DNA of 64,000 bases from VRUE01 sp963728045 (GTDB taxonomy: Bacteria > Actinomycetota > Thermoleophilia > Solirubrobacterales > 70-9), in assembly GCA_963728045.1 (NCBI GenBank), contig CAVSIE010000002.1, positions 372,001 through 436,000 of the forward strand, in the 5' to 3' direction. The position numbers and the translations under genes were made by a program. The notes under the pieces were generated by a model. The model made no database searches. It was given only the letters and a program-made list of their open reading frames with translations, and had not been told where the DNA came from. Shown in pieces: positions 1 through 7,414 of the stretch. The stretch's first letter is position 1; each line of letters opens with the position of its first letter.

Positions 1-303
1 GATCGGGAGCGAGCCGAGGACCACAGCCCAGCCAAAGCGGTAGTCGCTCGAGGAGCGGTTGGCCGGACTGGCCAGCCCCCTCCCCCAGGCGGTGAGGATC
101 CTGGCGAGGTCGTGGCGGAGGTAGAGCACAGTGGCTGCCACCGCGCCGACCTGGATGATCGCGGTGAAGGCGGTGATGTCCGGGTCGTCGGTGGAGTGGC
201 CGAGCAGCCGCTCGACGATGGTCAGATGGCCGGTGCTCGAGATCGGCAGGAACTCGGTAAACCCCTCGACCGCGCCGAGGAGGATTGCTTCCCACCAGTC
301 CAT
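1..303 (-). CDS. uppP: Undecaprenyl-diphosphatase UppP (BacA family), N-terminal part
   Basis: Integral membrane phosphatase that recycles undecaprenyl diphosphate to the monophosphate carrier lipid used for peptidoglycan and polysaccharide export. The ATG complement is at 301-303 and the frame stays open to the window edge, giving the first 101 residues. The N-terminus reads MDWWEAILLGAVEGFTEFLP, and the E-G-x-T-E-F-L-P-I-S-S-T-G-H signature of the family follows exactly (residues about 14-27). The next hydrophobic stretch (TAFTAIIQVGAVAATVLYL) fits the second conserved block, F-x-x-x-I-Q-x-G-A. The gene is truncated only by the window boundary. It lies downstream of ssrA on the same strand, separated by 85 bp. 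Confidence 0.95.
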   Translation of the reverse strand, partial: MDWWEAILLGAVEGFTEFLPISSTGHLTIVERLLGHSTDDPDITAFTAIIQVGAVAATVLYLRHDLARILTAWGRGLASPANRSSSDYRFGWAVVLGSLPI

Positions 304-388
304 CTAGGCGCTTCGATGCCGCTGGAGTCGCTGCGGTCCCGTGTCCACGGGCGGCAGCCTATGTGTCGAGACGGACCGGCGAGCTGAG

Positions 389-747
389 TGGAGGTGGTGG
401 GACTCGAACCCACGTCCCTGGTCGTAGTGCGATGGTCTCTACAGGCTTAGCCGGCGCTTGGTTCTCGTCTCCCGGGGTCCGCGCCGGCGGGCACTACGGG
501 AGACAGAGCCCTCTGAAATGTCCCCTGGCAGACGGGGCGATCTGCCTGGGTAAGCCCGCAATTTGAAGCCGGCGCCCCTCCCCGCGGGCGAGGGAGGACC
601 GACTCTCATCGCTTAGCTTCTAACTAAGCGGCGAGGGCGAACTCATGGTCCGCACGTATTGGTTGGCGCCGGGGTTTAACGAGGCCTCCGGCAACCTCGG
701 CCTGCAACCTGTCGCACGGATCGGCCAGGTCGAAGCCTGTCACCCCC
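389..747 (-). ncRNA. ssrA: Transfer-messenger RNA (tmRNA)
   Basis: The ribosome-rescue RNA. Read on the minus strand, the 5' end GGGGGUG (747-741) pairs with the 3' end CACCUCC, allowing one G-U pair, to give a 7-bp acceptor stem. The T arm GUGGGUUCGAGUCCCAC precedes it, and the discriminator A is at 389. CCA is not encoded (CUC follows). The 5' part carries the GGCUUCGACCUGG signature typical of tmRNA. The tag reading frame ends GAG TTC GCC CTC GCC GCT TAG (stop at 624-626), that is -EFALAA. A CTTAG/CTAAG hairpin embraces the stop codon, as is usual. With GCG (651-653) as resume codon the tag would be ADHEFALAA. Length about 359 nt is normal. smpB and an RNase R-type gene lie 3.2-5.5 kb away on the same strand. 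Confidence 0.95.
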
Positions 748-764
748 GCGCTATGTCTCAGACG

Positions 765-770
765 ATTGTA
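765..770 (-). promoter_or_regulatory. Candidate -10 box of ssrA
   Basis: On the minus strand TACAAT (5 of 6 to the TATAAT consensus) ends 17 nt before the mature tmRNA 5' end, which leaves room for a short leader removed by RNase P. I do not see a convincing -35 at 16-18 bp. The same 95-bp gap also has to hold the promoter of the divergent oxidoreductase gene. Confidence 0.4.
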
Positions 771-843
771 CGGTGTCCCCTGAGCGCGGAGCGAGCAAGC
801 GTGCATGTCTGGTTCTTCGCGCCGCGAGCGGAGCGCGAAATTT

Positions 844-2217
844 ATGAATGCCGAACGGCAATTCGACGCGATCGTCCTGGGAGCCGGGCCAGCGGGCGAG
901 GTCTGCGCCGGGAGGCTCGCCGAGAGCGGCCTCGAGGTGGCCTTGGTCGAGCCCCACCTGATCGGAGGGGAGTGCTCCTACTACGCCTGCATGCCGTCGA
1001 AGGCGCTGCTGCGGCCCGCTGACGTAGTGGGCGAGGCGCAGCGGGTGCCGGGGGTCCCAACCGGAAACGGCGGTCTCGACGCAGAGGCAATCCTCGCCCG
1101 CCGCGACGAGGTGATCCACGACCTCGACGACTCAGGGCAACTCCCCTGGCTGGAAAAGCGCGGCATCGAGCTCATGCGCGACGCGGGACGGCTCGACGGC
1201 GAGCGGCGTGTCGCCGTCGGCGACGACATCCTCACCGCCCGCCGTGCCGTCGTCGTCGCCACCGGCAGCGGCGCCGCGATGCCACCTGTGGAGGGACTCG
1301 ACTCGGTGAACGCGTGGAACAACCGCGACGCGACCACCTCGAAGCGCGTCCCAGCGAGCATGATCGTGCTGGGCGGCGGGCCGGTGGGGTCGGAGCTGGC
1401 CCAGGCCTGGTCATCGCTCGGCGCCTCCGTCACCCTGGTCGAGGGCGAGGAACAGTTGCTTCCTCGCGAGGAGCCGTTTGCCGGAGAGGAAGTGGCGAAG
1501 GCTTTGCGCGATCAGCATGGGGTCGACGTTCGAACCGGTGTCCTCGCACAGAAGGCCCGCTCCACGGAGGCTGGAGTCTCGGTCGAGCTCGGCGGCGACG
1601 AGGTGGAGGCCGAGGAGCTCCTCGTCGCGGTGGGGCGCAAGCCGCACACGCAAGACATAGGCCTGGATTCGGCGGGAATCGAGCCCGGCAAGGGCGGCTT
1701 CCTCGAAACCGACGACCGCCTGCGCGTCGGCGGTCGCGACTGGCTCTACGCGATCGGCGACGTCAACGGGCGCGCGCTCTTCACCCACATGGGCAAGTAC
1801 CAGGCCTGGGTCGTCGCCGAAAACCTGGTGGGACAAGATGTCGAAGCCAGGGCCGAAGGGATTGGCTCCCCCCGAGTCACCTTCACCGATCCCCAGGTGG
1901 CGGCGGTCGGCCAGACCCTTGCCCAGGCTGAAAAGGCGGGACTCGATGCCCGGGCCGTCGATATTCGCACCGACGGCACCGCCGGGGCCAGCTTCCAGGG
2001 CAAGGAGACCGGTGGGACCTCCCGCCTCGTCGTCGACGAGGCGCGCCAGACGATCGTCGGCGCCACCTTCACCGGCTTCGAGACAGCAGACTTCCTCCAC
2101 GCTGCAACAATCGCGATCGTCGGAGAAGTCCCGCTCAACCGCCTACGCCACGCAGTCCCCGCCTACCCCACGCGCAGTGAGATCTGGCTGAAGCTCCTAG
2201 AAGCGTACGGACTGTAA
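844..2217 (+). CDS. FAD-dependent pyridine nucleotide-disulfide oxidoreductase (mercuric reductase/SthA-like)
   Basis: A 457-residue class I flavin oxidoreductase of the dihydrolipoamide dehydrogenase superfamily. Visible parts are an FAD-binding GAGPAGEVCAGRLAESG near the N-terminus, a redox CxxxxC in the form GGECSYYACMPSK (about residues 37-49), an NAD(P)-binding GGGPVGSELA around residue 180, and a second FAD contact, YAIGDVNGRALFTHMG. The C-terminal signature where lipoamide dehydrogenases carry the catalytic H-P-T-x-S-E reads AYPTRSEIW, so the base His is Tyr. That argues against true lipoamide dehydrogenase and for a soluble transhydrogenase or mercuric-reductase-like role. I prefer the ATG at 844 over the one at 805 because the FAD motif then starts at the usual distance. 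It is transcribed divergently from ssrA. Confidence 0.8.
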   Translation: MNAERQFDAIVLGAGPAGEVCAGRLAESGLEVALVEPHLIGGECSYYACMPSKALLRPADVVGEAQRVPGVPTGNGGLDAEAILARRDEVIHDLDDSGQLPWLEKRGIELMRDAGRLDGERRVAVGDDILTARRAVVVATGSGAAMPPVEGLDSVNAWNNRDATTSKRVPASMIVLGGGPVGSELAQAWSSLGASVTLVEGEEQLLPREEPFAGEEVAKALRDQHGVDVRTGVLAQKARSTEAGVSVELGGDEVEAEELLVAVGRKPHTQDIGLDSAGIEPGKGGFLETDDRLRVGGRDWLYAIGDVNGRALFTHMGKYQAWVVAENLVGQDVEARAEGIGSPRVTFTDPQVAAVGQTLAQAEKAGLDARAVDIRTDGTAGASFQGKETGGTSRLVVDEARQTIVGATFTGFETADFLHAATIAIVGEVPLNRLRHAVPAYPTRSEIWLKLLEAYGL

Positions 2218-2331
2218 AAGCCCAATCCCAGTAGGGGTGAAACGTCTTGTACTTTTTCGGCCGTCCCCACCTCGGACGGCAAGATCCGCTGACCGAAAAA
2301 GTTAAGTGCAACCCCTGCTGGGATTGGGCTT
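2218..2331. repeat. Long palindromic intergenic element, copy 1 (CTTGTAC/GAAAAAG core)
   Basis: A 114-bp inverted repeat that fills the whole gap between two convergent genes. The 21-bp outer arms (2218-2238 and 2311-2331) pair with a single G-U exception. Inside them lie CTTGTACTTTTTCGG (2246-2260) and CCGAAAAAGTTAAGT (2293-2307), with an inner hairpin CCGTCC/GGACGG. The left arm begins at the base after the TAA of the upstream gene, and the right arm ends inside the TAA of the opposing gene. The core recurs three more times in the window with different outer arms. It may act as a bidirectional transcript end; the class is unknown to me. Confidence 0.85.
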
Positions 2332-3949
2332 AAACGCTTGAACGCTGCTTGAGGTCAGCGAGCTGATCCTCGGGGATGCCCGCGACCTGGTCGAGGTCGT
2401 CGACCGAGCCGAAGCGACCGAGGCGCTCGCGGTGGGCGAGCAGCCGCGTCGCCTGGGTCACTGAGAGGCCGTGCGCGCGCAGCTCCTCGAAGCTGACCGT
2501 GTTCAGCTCGATCGTGCCCCCGGGCGACTGCGCCGCGGGGGGCGGTGGGGCCGGTGGCGGCTCGGGCGCAGGCGTGGGTGGCGGCTGAGGCGCCGGCGAT
2601 GGAGGCTCCGGCGCGGGAGTGGGTGGTTGCGGCGGCGGCTCGGGCGTGGGAGACGGTGTCGGCGGCTGCGGCGCGGGAGGTGGTGTCGGTGCTGGAGGGG
2701 GTGTGGGGGTCGGCGGAGAGGGCTCCGGCGGAAGCGATCCCGCTCCTCCCTGCACCGTGCGGATCACTGCCTGCTCGGCCTCGATCGCGCGGCGCTCGGC
2801 CTCGCGAGCGCGCTCTTCGGCCTGCGCGACGCTGTCGCGGATCTCCTGCAGGCGACGGTCGCGCTCTTCCTCCTCGGACTTCAGCTTGGCGAGGCGCTCC
2901 GCTTCGGCGGCGCGGGCTTCAGCCGCCTTGGTTCGCTCTTCGATCTGGCGCAGTCGCTCCTGCGCCTCCGTCATCGCCTGCTCCTGCGCCTCCCGCCCCT
3001 GCGCCAGGCGCTGCTCGGCGCTCTGCAGGCCGGCCGTCTCGGCGGCGGGAGGGATCGCCGCAAAGCTCTGCGTGGTCTGGCCCGACTCGGCGCGGGCGGC
3101 GCGCTCCTCGGCTTCGCGCTGCAGCCGCTCGGCTTCCTGGATGCGGCGGTCGGCCTCGGCTCGGATCCGCTCCTCCTCACGCTGGATCTCTTCCACCTTG
3201 GCCCGCACCCGCTGCTCGGCCTCGGCTGGATCGCCGTAGGCCGGCGGGGTTGCGGCGGGGTCGCCGGCCGGCGTCAGCGGCGACTGCGGCGGCGGAACCT
3301 GGGTCGGCGGCAGGACGGGTGGGACCTGCTGTGCCGGGGGCAGTGGAGACGTGGGCGCCGGTGGAACAGCCTGCAACGGCGGTGTCGGCTGACTGGGTTG
3401 GCCTGCGCCCTTCAACTGCTCGCGCTCTTGCGCCGCCCGCGCCTCGGCGAGCTGGCGCTCCGCCTTCGCAGCCTCCTTCTGCGCCCGCCGGCCCGAGCGA
3501 CGGCCTCCGGAGGGCTTGTGACGACGTTCCGCACGCTGCTTCGTGCGCTCTTCGCGGCGGCGCTTGGCCTCGGCCTGGCGCCGTTTCCGGTGCTCGGCAC
3601 GGGCCGCTCGCTGCTGTTCGCGTGACTGCTTGCGTTTCTCCTTGGGGCCCAGCGATTGCCCCGTCGCCGCGGGCGATGGGGGCGTGCTCGGCGCCGGCGG
3701 CCCGCCCGCCGGCGGTGCGCTGGGCGGCGAGACCGGCGGCAGTTTGGTGGTCTCCCCCTGCGACACGGGCGCCGCAGCCTTCGGAGACGACGGTGGGGGC
3801 GGGAGCGGCCCGCCAGGAGCACCGGCCGACTTTTTCGCCGCCTTTTCTTTGCTGCGCCGCTGGGTGACGCTGATCACGAGCAGGAGCAACAGGACTGCCG
3901 CGAGCAGGCCAGCGATGAAGTACTGGATGTTGTCGCTGACGAAGTCCAC
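2330..3949 (-). CDS. Membrane-anchored coiled-coil protein with C-terminal helix-hairpin-helix domain
   Basis: 539 residues, GTG start. One membrane segment lies at about residues 10-28 (IAGLLAAVLLLLLVISV), followed at once by Arg/Lys-rich sequence, which by the positive-inside rule puts the rest in the cytoplasm. Next come a Pro/Ala linker, a strongly basic stretch (about 105-170), a long Glu/Arg/Ala heptad-rich coiled coil (about 240-400), a Pro-rich hinge of about 75 residues, and a final 60-residue helix-hairpin-helix module (IELNTVSFEELRAHG ... FGSVDDLDQVAGIPEDQLADLK) like the DNA-binding domain of ComEA. In ComEA the HhH faces outward; here topology suggests the reverse. No known function. 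The stop codon lies inside palindrome copy 1, and smpB begins its transcript 16 bp upstream. Confidence 0.75.
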   Translation of the reverse strand: MDFVSDNIQYFIAGLLAAVLLLLLVISVTQRRSKEKAAKKSAGAPGGPLPPPPSSPKAAAPVSQGETTKLPPVSPPSAPPAGGPPAPSTPPSPAATGQSLGPKEKRKQSREQQRAARAEHRKRRQAEAKRRREERTKQRAERRHKPSGGRRSGRRAQKEAAKAERQLAEARAAQEREQLKGAGQPSQPTPPLQAVPPAPTSPLPPAQQVPPVLPPTQVPPPQSPLTPAGDPAATPPAYGDPAEAEQRVRAKVEEIQREEERIRAEADRRIQEAERLQREAEERAARAESGQTTQSFAAIPPAAETAGLQSAEQRLAQGREAQEQAMTEAQERLRQIEERTKAAEARAAEAERLAKLKSEEEERDRRLQEIRDSVAQAEERAREAERRAIEAEQAVIRTVQGGAGSLPPEPSPPTPTPPPAPTPPPAPQPPTPSPTPEPPPQPPTPAPEPPSPAPQPPPTPAPEPPPAPPPPAAQSPGGTIELNTVSFEELRAHGLSVTQATRLLAHRERLGRFGSVDDLDQVAGIPEDQLADLKQRSSV

Positions 3950-3965
3950 CTTCGGGTAACCGAAG

Positions 3966-4454
3966 CTACCTCATCCGGCCCTTGAATTCTCGCTCGACTT
4001 CACGTCGCACGTCTCGCTCCGCGATCTCTCGCCGCCGGTCGCGCCCCTCCTTGCCTCGAGCCAGCGCCAGCTCGACCTTCGCCCGCTGCCCCTTGAAGTA
4101 GACGCGGGTGGGGATCAGCGTCAGCCCCTTCTCGGCCGTCTTGCCGACCAGGCGCTCTATCTCGCCTCTGTGCAGGAGCAGCTTGCGGGGGCGCTCGGGC
4201 TCGTGGTTCTCGCGGCTGGCTGGTTCGTAAGGGGGGATATGGAGGTTGCGCAGCCAAACCTCGCCGGCATCGACCACCGCATAGGCGTCGCCCATCTGGG
4301 CCTTGCCCTCGCGCAGCGCCTTCACCTCCGTGCCGCGCAGGACGATCCCCGCCTCGAGCTTCTCGATCGCTTCGAACTTTTGACGGGCACGACGGTTGGT
4401 GGCGACGTCGCCCGAGGCGGGCTGCCGTTTCTTCTTGCCCTTCTTAGAGGCCAT
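3966..4454 (-). CDS. smpB: SsrA-binding protein SmpB
   Basis: The protein partner of tmRNA, delivering it to stalled ribosomes. 162 residues, full family length. Family blocks are clear: NRRARQKFEAIEKLEAGIVL, the G-T-E-V-K-A-L-R core, the DAYAVV and WLRNLHIPPYE segment, the PRKLLLH block, and the basic C-terminal tail (about residue 136 on, rich in Arg/Lys) that occupies the empty mRNA channel. The start is ATG at 4452-4454, preceded on the minus strand by a GGAG about 7 nt upstream. The 155-bp leader between rnr and this gene contains complementary segments that could fold over the start codon (see the leader feature). It lies between rnr upstream and the HhH protein downstream. Confidence 0.97.
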   Translation of the reverse strand: MASKKGKKKRQPASGDVATNRRARQKFEAIEKLEAGIVLRGTEVKALREGKAQMGDAYAVVDAGEVWLRNLHIPPYEPASRENHEPERPRKLLLHRGEIERLVGKTAEKGLTLIPTRVYFKGQRAKVELALARGKEGRDRRREIAERDVRREVEREFKGRMR

Positions 4455-4609
4455 TCGGAAGCTCCGCGTGTGCGACTGACGAGCGCCGGACCAAGCGGGG
4501 CAAGGACGCAGGGAGGAGCGAATGGCAGCGCCATTCGGCCGACCGAGGACGCCGCACCGCGCAGTGTCCGCCGCCGTCAGGCGTGCGCGGGGGGTTTTCG
4601 AATGGCCTC
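4447..4609 (-). promoter_or_regulatory. rnr-smpB intergenic structure able to mask the smpB start
   Basis: GAGGCCATTCG at 4447-4457, which contains the complement of the smpB ATG, is the exact reverse complement of CGAATGGCCTC at 4599-4609, the first bases after the rnr stop. Halfway between, CGAATGGC/GCCATTCG (4519-4526 and 4530-4537) forms an 8-bp hairpin with a 3-nt loop built from the same words. In the minus-strand transcript the segment after the rnr stop can pair either with the smpB start region or with the middle copy, giving mutually exclusive folds. The complementarity is seen directly; the regulatory role is inference. Confidence 0.5.
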
Positions 4610-6217
4610 CTAGCCACCGGCGAGCTCCAGGTCGGCCCGTCCGCGCGGCGCGTCCACCGCCGTCACCCGGACGGATATTGGATCGCCGAGGCGAATCGCG
4701 CGGCCGGACTCGCGGCCGACCAGCGCCGTCTCGGTCTCGTTCAGCTCGAAGCGCTCGTCGCCGATCAGCCGCGCCGGCAGGAATCCCTCGTAGACGTCGC
4801 CCAGCTCACCGCCGAAGCCGGCGAAGGCGCCAGAGCGGATCGTCCCCGAGACCTCGCCCGCGAACTCCACCTTGGGACCGCGCTCCGCCAGCTCGCGCTC
4901 GAGCAGGAAGGCGGCGCAGACATCGTCGGCGTCGCGCTCGATCTGGGCCGAGTCGCGCTCCCGCTCGGAGCAGTGCTGGGCGACGTCCCTCACCTCCCCG
5001 GCCCGGGGCGCCTCCTCCCCCTCTCCCAGCGTCGCCAGCAGCGCCCGGTGGACGACGAGGTCGGGGTAGCGCCTGATCGGCGAGGTGAAATGGCAGTAGG
5101 CGGCGCTGCCGAGGCCGGCGTGGCCGCTGTTGCGCTCGCTGTAGCGGGCTTGCTGAAGAGAACGGAGCACGAGCGATGTATACGCCTTGCGGCCGTGCCC
5201 ACGCCGCGCTGCCTCCTGCAGCGCCAGCCGGCTCTCCTCCGCCGCGACCTCCCCCGCCTGCCGCGGAGCGAGGCCTTCGCGCAATGGCGGCGTCGGTACG
5301 CCGAGCGCGTGCATCTGCTCGATCAGGTGCTCGATTCGCGGCGGGTCGGGCTGGGGATGAACGCGGTAGACGGTTGGCGCCCGCTTGCGCTCCAGCAGGC
5401 CGGCGACCTGCTCGTTGGCGAGGATCATCAGTCGCTCGATCAGGCGGTGCGACTCAGTCTGCTCGACGCCGCGGGCCCCGGTCACGTTGCCCTCGGCGTC
5501 GAAGCGGAACTCCGGCTCGAAAGACTCGACGTCGAGGCTGGTCGCGCTGCGCCGCTCTCCCAGCGCCGCCGCAGCCTCTCTCGCCACAGCCAGTGGCTCT
5601 GCGACTGGCTCCGGCGGCCTCACGCGGCCGGCGAAGATCGAGTCGAGCTGGTCGTAGTCGAGGCGGACGTCGGAGCGGATCCGACTGCGGTAGAAGCTGG
5701 CGGCGCGGGGCGAGCCATCGGGCGCCAGCTCGATCTCGGCGGTCACCGCCAGCCGCTCGACTCCGGGCGCCAGGCTGCAGGCCTCCTCGCTGAGGGCGTG
5801 GGGGAGCATCGGCTCCACTGTGCCCGGCACGTAGGTGCTGTTGGCGCGCCGCCTCGCCTCCTCGTCGAGCGGCGACCCCGGCTTGACGTGGGCGGCGACG
5901 TCGGCGATGTGAATCCAGAGGCGAGTGCCGTCGCCCTCGCGCTGGGCGGAGACAGCGTCGTCGAAGTCGCGTGCGGTAGCCGGGTCGACGGTGAAGGTGG
6001 CAAGCTCGGTCAGGTCGCGGCGGGCGCCGGCGCCCCGCTCGGCCTCCTCCATCGCCCTGGCCGCATCGAGCTCGAGCCCGGCCGGGAAGCCGCGGCGGTC
6101 CAGTCGCTCTTCGAGCAGCGCCTCGACCGCCTCACGCGCATTTTCCGGCACCGCTCTCCGTGATCGCCCGCGGGCGCGCTGGCGAGCTCGGTAGTAGCGC
6201 CAGTCCCGCCCGCTCAC
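4610..6217 (-). CDS. rnr: RNB-domain 3'-5' exoribonuclease (RNase R/II family, short form)
   Basis: Processive 3'-5' exonuclease acting on structured RNA and on messages released by trans-translation. 535 residues against 700-800 for typical RNase R: the N-terminal cold-shock domains are missing or reduced to about 60 basic residues. The RNB domain is intact, with TVDPATARDFDDAVS (Mg-binding Asp cluster, about 75-89), WIHIADVAAHV, STYVPGTVEPMLPHALSEEACSL and HFTSPIRRYPDLVVHRAL. An S1-like C-terminus follows (GTIRSGAFAGF ... GDPISVRVTAVD). The GTG start overlaps the stop of the ctp gene by 4 bp (GTGA), implying coupled translation. Next to smpB, a role in tmRNA-linked decay is likely. Confidence 0.9.
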   Translation of the reverse strand: MSGRDWRYYRARQRARGRSRRAVPENAREAVEALLEERLDRRGFPAGLELDAARAMEEAERGAGARRDLTELATFTVDPATARDFDDAVSAQREGDGTRLWIHIADVAAHVKPGSPLDEEARRRANSTYVPGTVEPMLPHALSEEACSLAPGVERLAVTAEIELAPDGSPRAASFYRSRIRSDVRLDYDQLDSIFAGRVRPPEPVAEPLAVAREAAAALGERRSATSLDVESFEPEFRFDAEGNVTGARGVEQTESHRLIERLMILANEQVAGLLERKRAPTVYRVHPQPDPPRIEHLIEQMHALGVPTPPLREGLAPRQAGEVAAEESRLALQEAARRGHGRKAYTSLVLRSLQQARYSERNSGHAGLGSAAYCHFTSPIRRYPDLVVHRALLATLGEGEEAPRAGEVRDVAQHCSERERDSAQIERDADDVCAAFLLERELAERGPKVEFAGEVSGTIRSGAFAGFGGELGDVYEGFLPARLIGDERFELNETETALVGRESGRAIRLGDPISVRVTAVDAPRGRADLELAGG

Positions 6218-7407
6218 CCTTGGCCCCGCGCTCGCGCCGCCAGCACCTCCAAAGCGCGCTGCAGTGCCTCGTCGGGCGCGGTGCCGGGGCGGTCCTGGGC
6301 CGCCACGTCGGGCTCGATCCCGTTGCCGCCCAGGTTGTCGCCCGAGGGCGTGAAGTACTCGCCGATGGTCAAGGTCAGGGCGCCGCCGTTGGCGAGGTCG
6401 AGCTCCTGCTGGAAGACGCCCTTGCCATACGAGCGGCCGCCGACCACGACGGCCCCCGCGCCGTCGGCCAGAGCCGCAGCGAGCGCCTCCGCCGCCGACG
6501 CCGTGCCACGGTCGATCAGCACGACAAGCGGCCTTCGCGGCAGGGCCCCACCGACCGCCTCATAGACGGTCTCGCCCTGGGTGCGCGATTTGGTCGATAC
6601 CACCACCTCGCCCTCCGGCAGGAAGACGCTGGCGGCGAGCACCGCCTCCTGGAGCAGGCCCCCGCCGTTGCCGCGCAGGTCGAGCACGATCCCCTCGGCG
6701 CCGCGCCGCTCGACTTTGCGAACGGCCTCGCGCAGCTGGGCGTGGGCGCCGGAGCTGAACCCGTAGAAGCTGACGTGGCCGAGCTTGGCCCCATCCACCG
6801 TCACCACCTCATCGGCAGTCACGGGGAGCGCGATCTGTTCCCGGGTCAGGCGCAGCTCACGGGCCTTGCCGTCGGGAAGTCGCACCACCCCGATCCGCAC
6901 CTCGCTCCCTTCCGGCCCCTTGATTTTCTCGCTCGCGACTTCGCTGCTCTCGCCGGCGATCGAGCGCCCGTTGACCGAGACGACTACGTCGCCGGGCTCG
7001 ATTCCGGCCCGGGCTGCAGGCGAGCGCGGGAAGACACGATCGGCCCGCAGTCCGCGCGCAACCGCGGAGACGCTGAGCCCGATCCCGGAGAAGCGTCCTG
7101 AGATCTCCTCGTCGAAGCGTTCCTTCATCTCGGGGGAGAGGTAGGAGGAGAAGCGGTCGCGGTAACGGCGCCGCAGCCCCCGCACCATGCCGCGCAGCGA
7201 GGCGCCGGCGAGCTCGTCCTGCGGGACCTCTCGAAAGTAGTTCCCCTCGATCAGTTCGGCGGCTTCGGCGCTCAGCCCGGCGGCATCGTCGATGAACGGG
7301 TCGCGCAGGAAGTCGGGCAGCTTGCCCGGATGGCCGCCCAGCCACATGCCGAGGCAGAGGGCGGCGAGGAGGGAAGCGGCCAGAGCCGCGATCCGGCCCC
7401 CGCTCAC
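6214..7407 (-). CDS. S41-family C-terminal processing peptidase
   Basis: Membrane-anchored serine protease of the CtpA/CtpB type. 397 residues with an N-terminal hydrophobic segment (IAALAASLLAALCLGMWLGG) as anchor or signal. A PDZ domain spans roughly 95-180 (GIGLSVSA, AGIEPGDVVVSVNG). The catalytic part has LRGNGGGLL, the nucleophile Ser in DRGTASAAE and the Lys base in GRSYGKGVFQ. GTG start, 7 bp after ftsX; its last codons overlap the rnr start. In Bacillus subtilis ctpB likewise follows ftsEX, where FtsEX is linked to peptidoglycan hydrolase control, so a cell-wall or signalling proteolysis role is plausible here. Confidence 0.93.
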   Translation of the reverse strand: MSGGRIAALAASLLAALCLGMWLGGHPGKLPDFLRDPFIDDAAGLSAEAAELIEGNYFREVPQDELAGASLRGMVRGLRRRYRDRFSSYLSPEMKERFDEEISGRFSGIGLSVSAVARGLRADRVFPRSPAARAGIEPGDVVVSVNGRSIAGESSEVASEKIKGPEGSEVRIGVVRLPDGKARELRLTREQIALPVTADEVVTVDGAKLGHVSFYGFSSGAHAQLREAVRKVERRGAEGIVLDLRGNGGGLLQEAVLAASVFLPEGEVVVSTKSRTQGETVYEAVGGALPRRPLVVLIDRGTASAAEALAAALADGAGAVVVGGRSYGKGVFQQELDLANGGALTLTIGEYFTPSGDNLGGNGIEPDVAAQDRPGTAPDEALQRALEVLAARARGQG

Positions 7408-7414
7408 CGGCGCC

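Noticed and set aside
2520..2750. Tandem-repeat-like GGCGG/GGTGGC stretch
   Set aside because: It is the coding sequence of a Pro-rich hinge in the HhH protein, not a CRISPR array or VNTR; repeat units are irregular.
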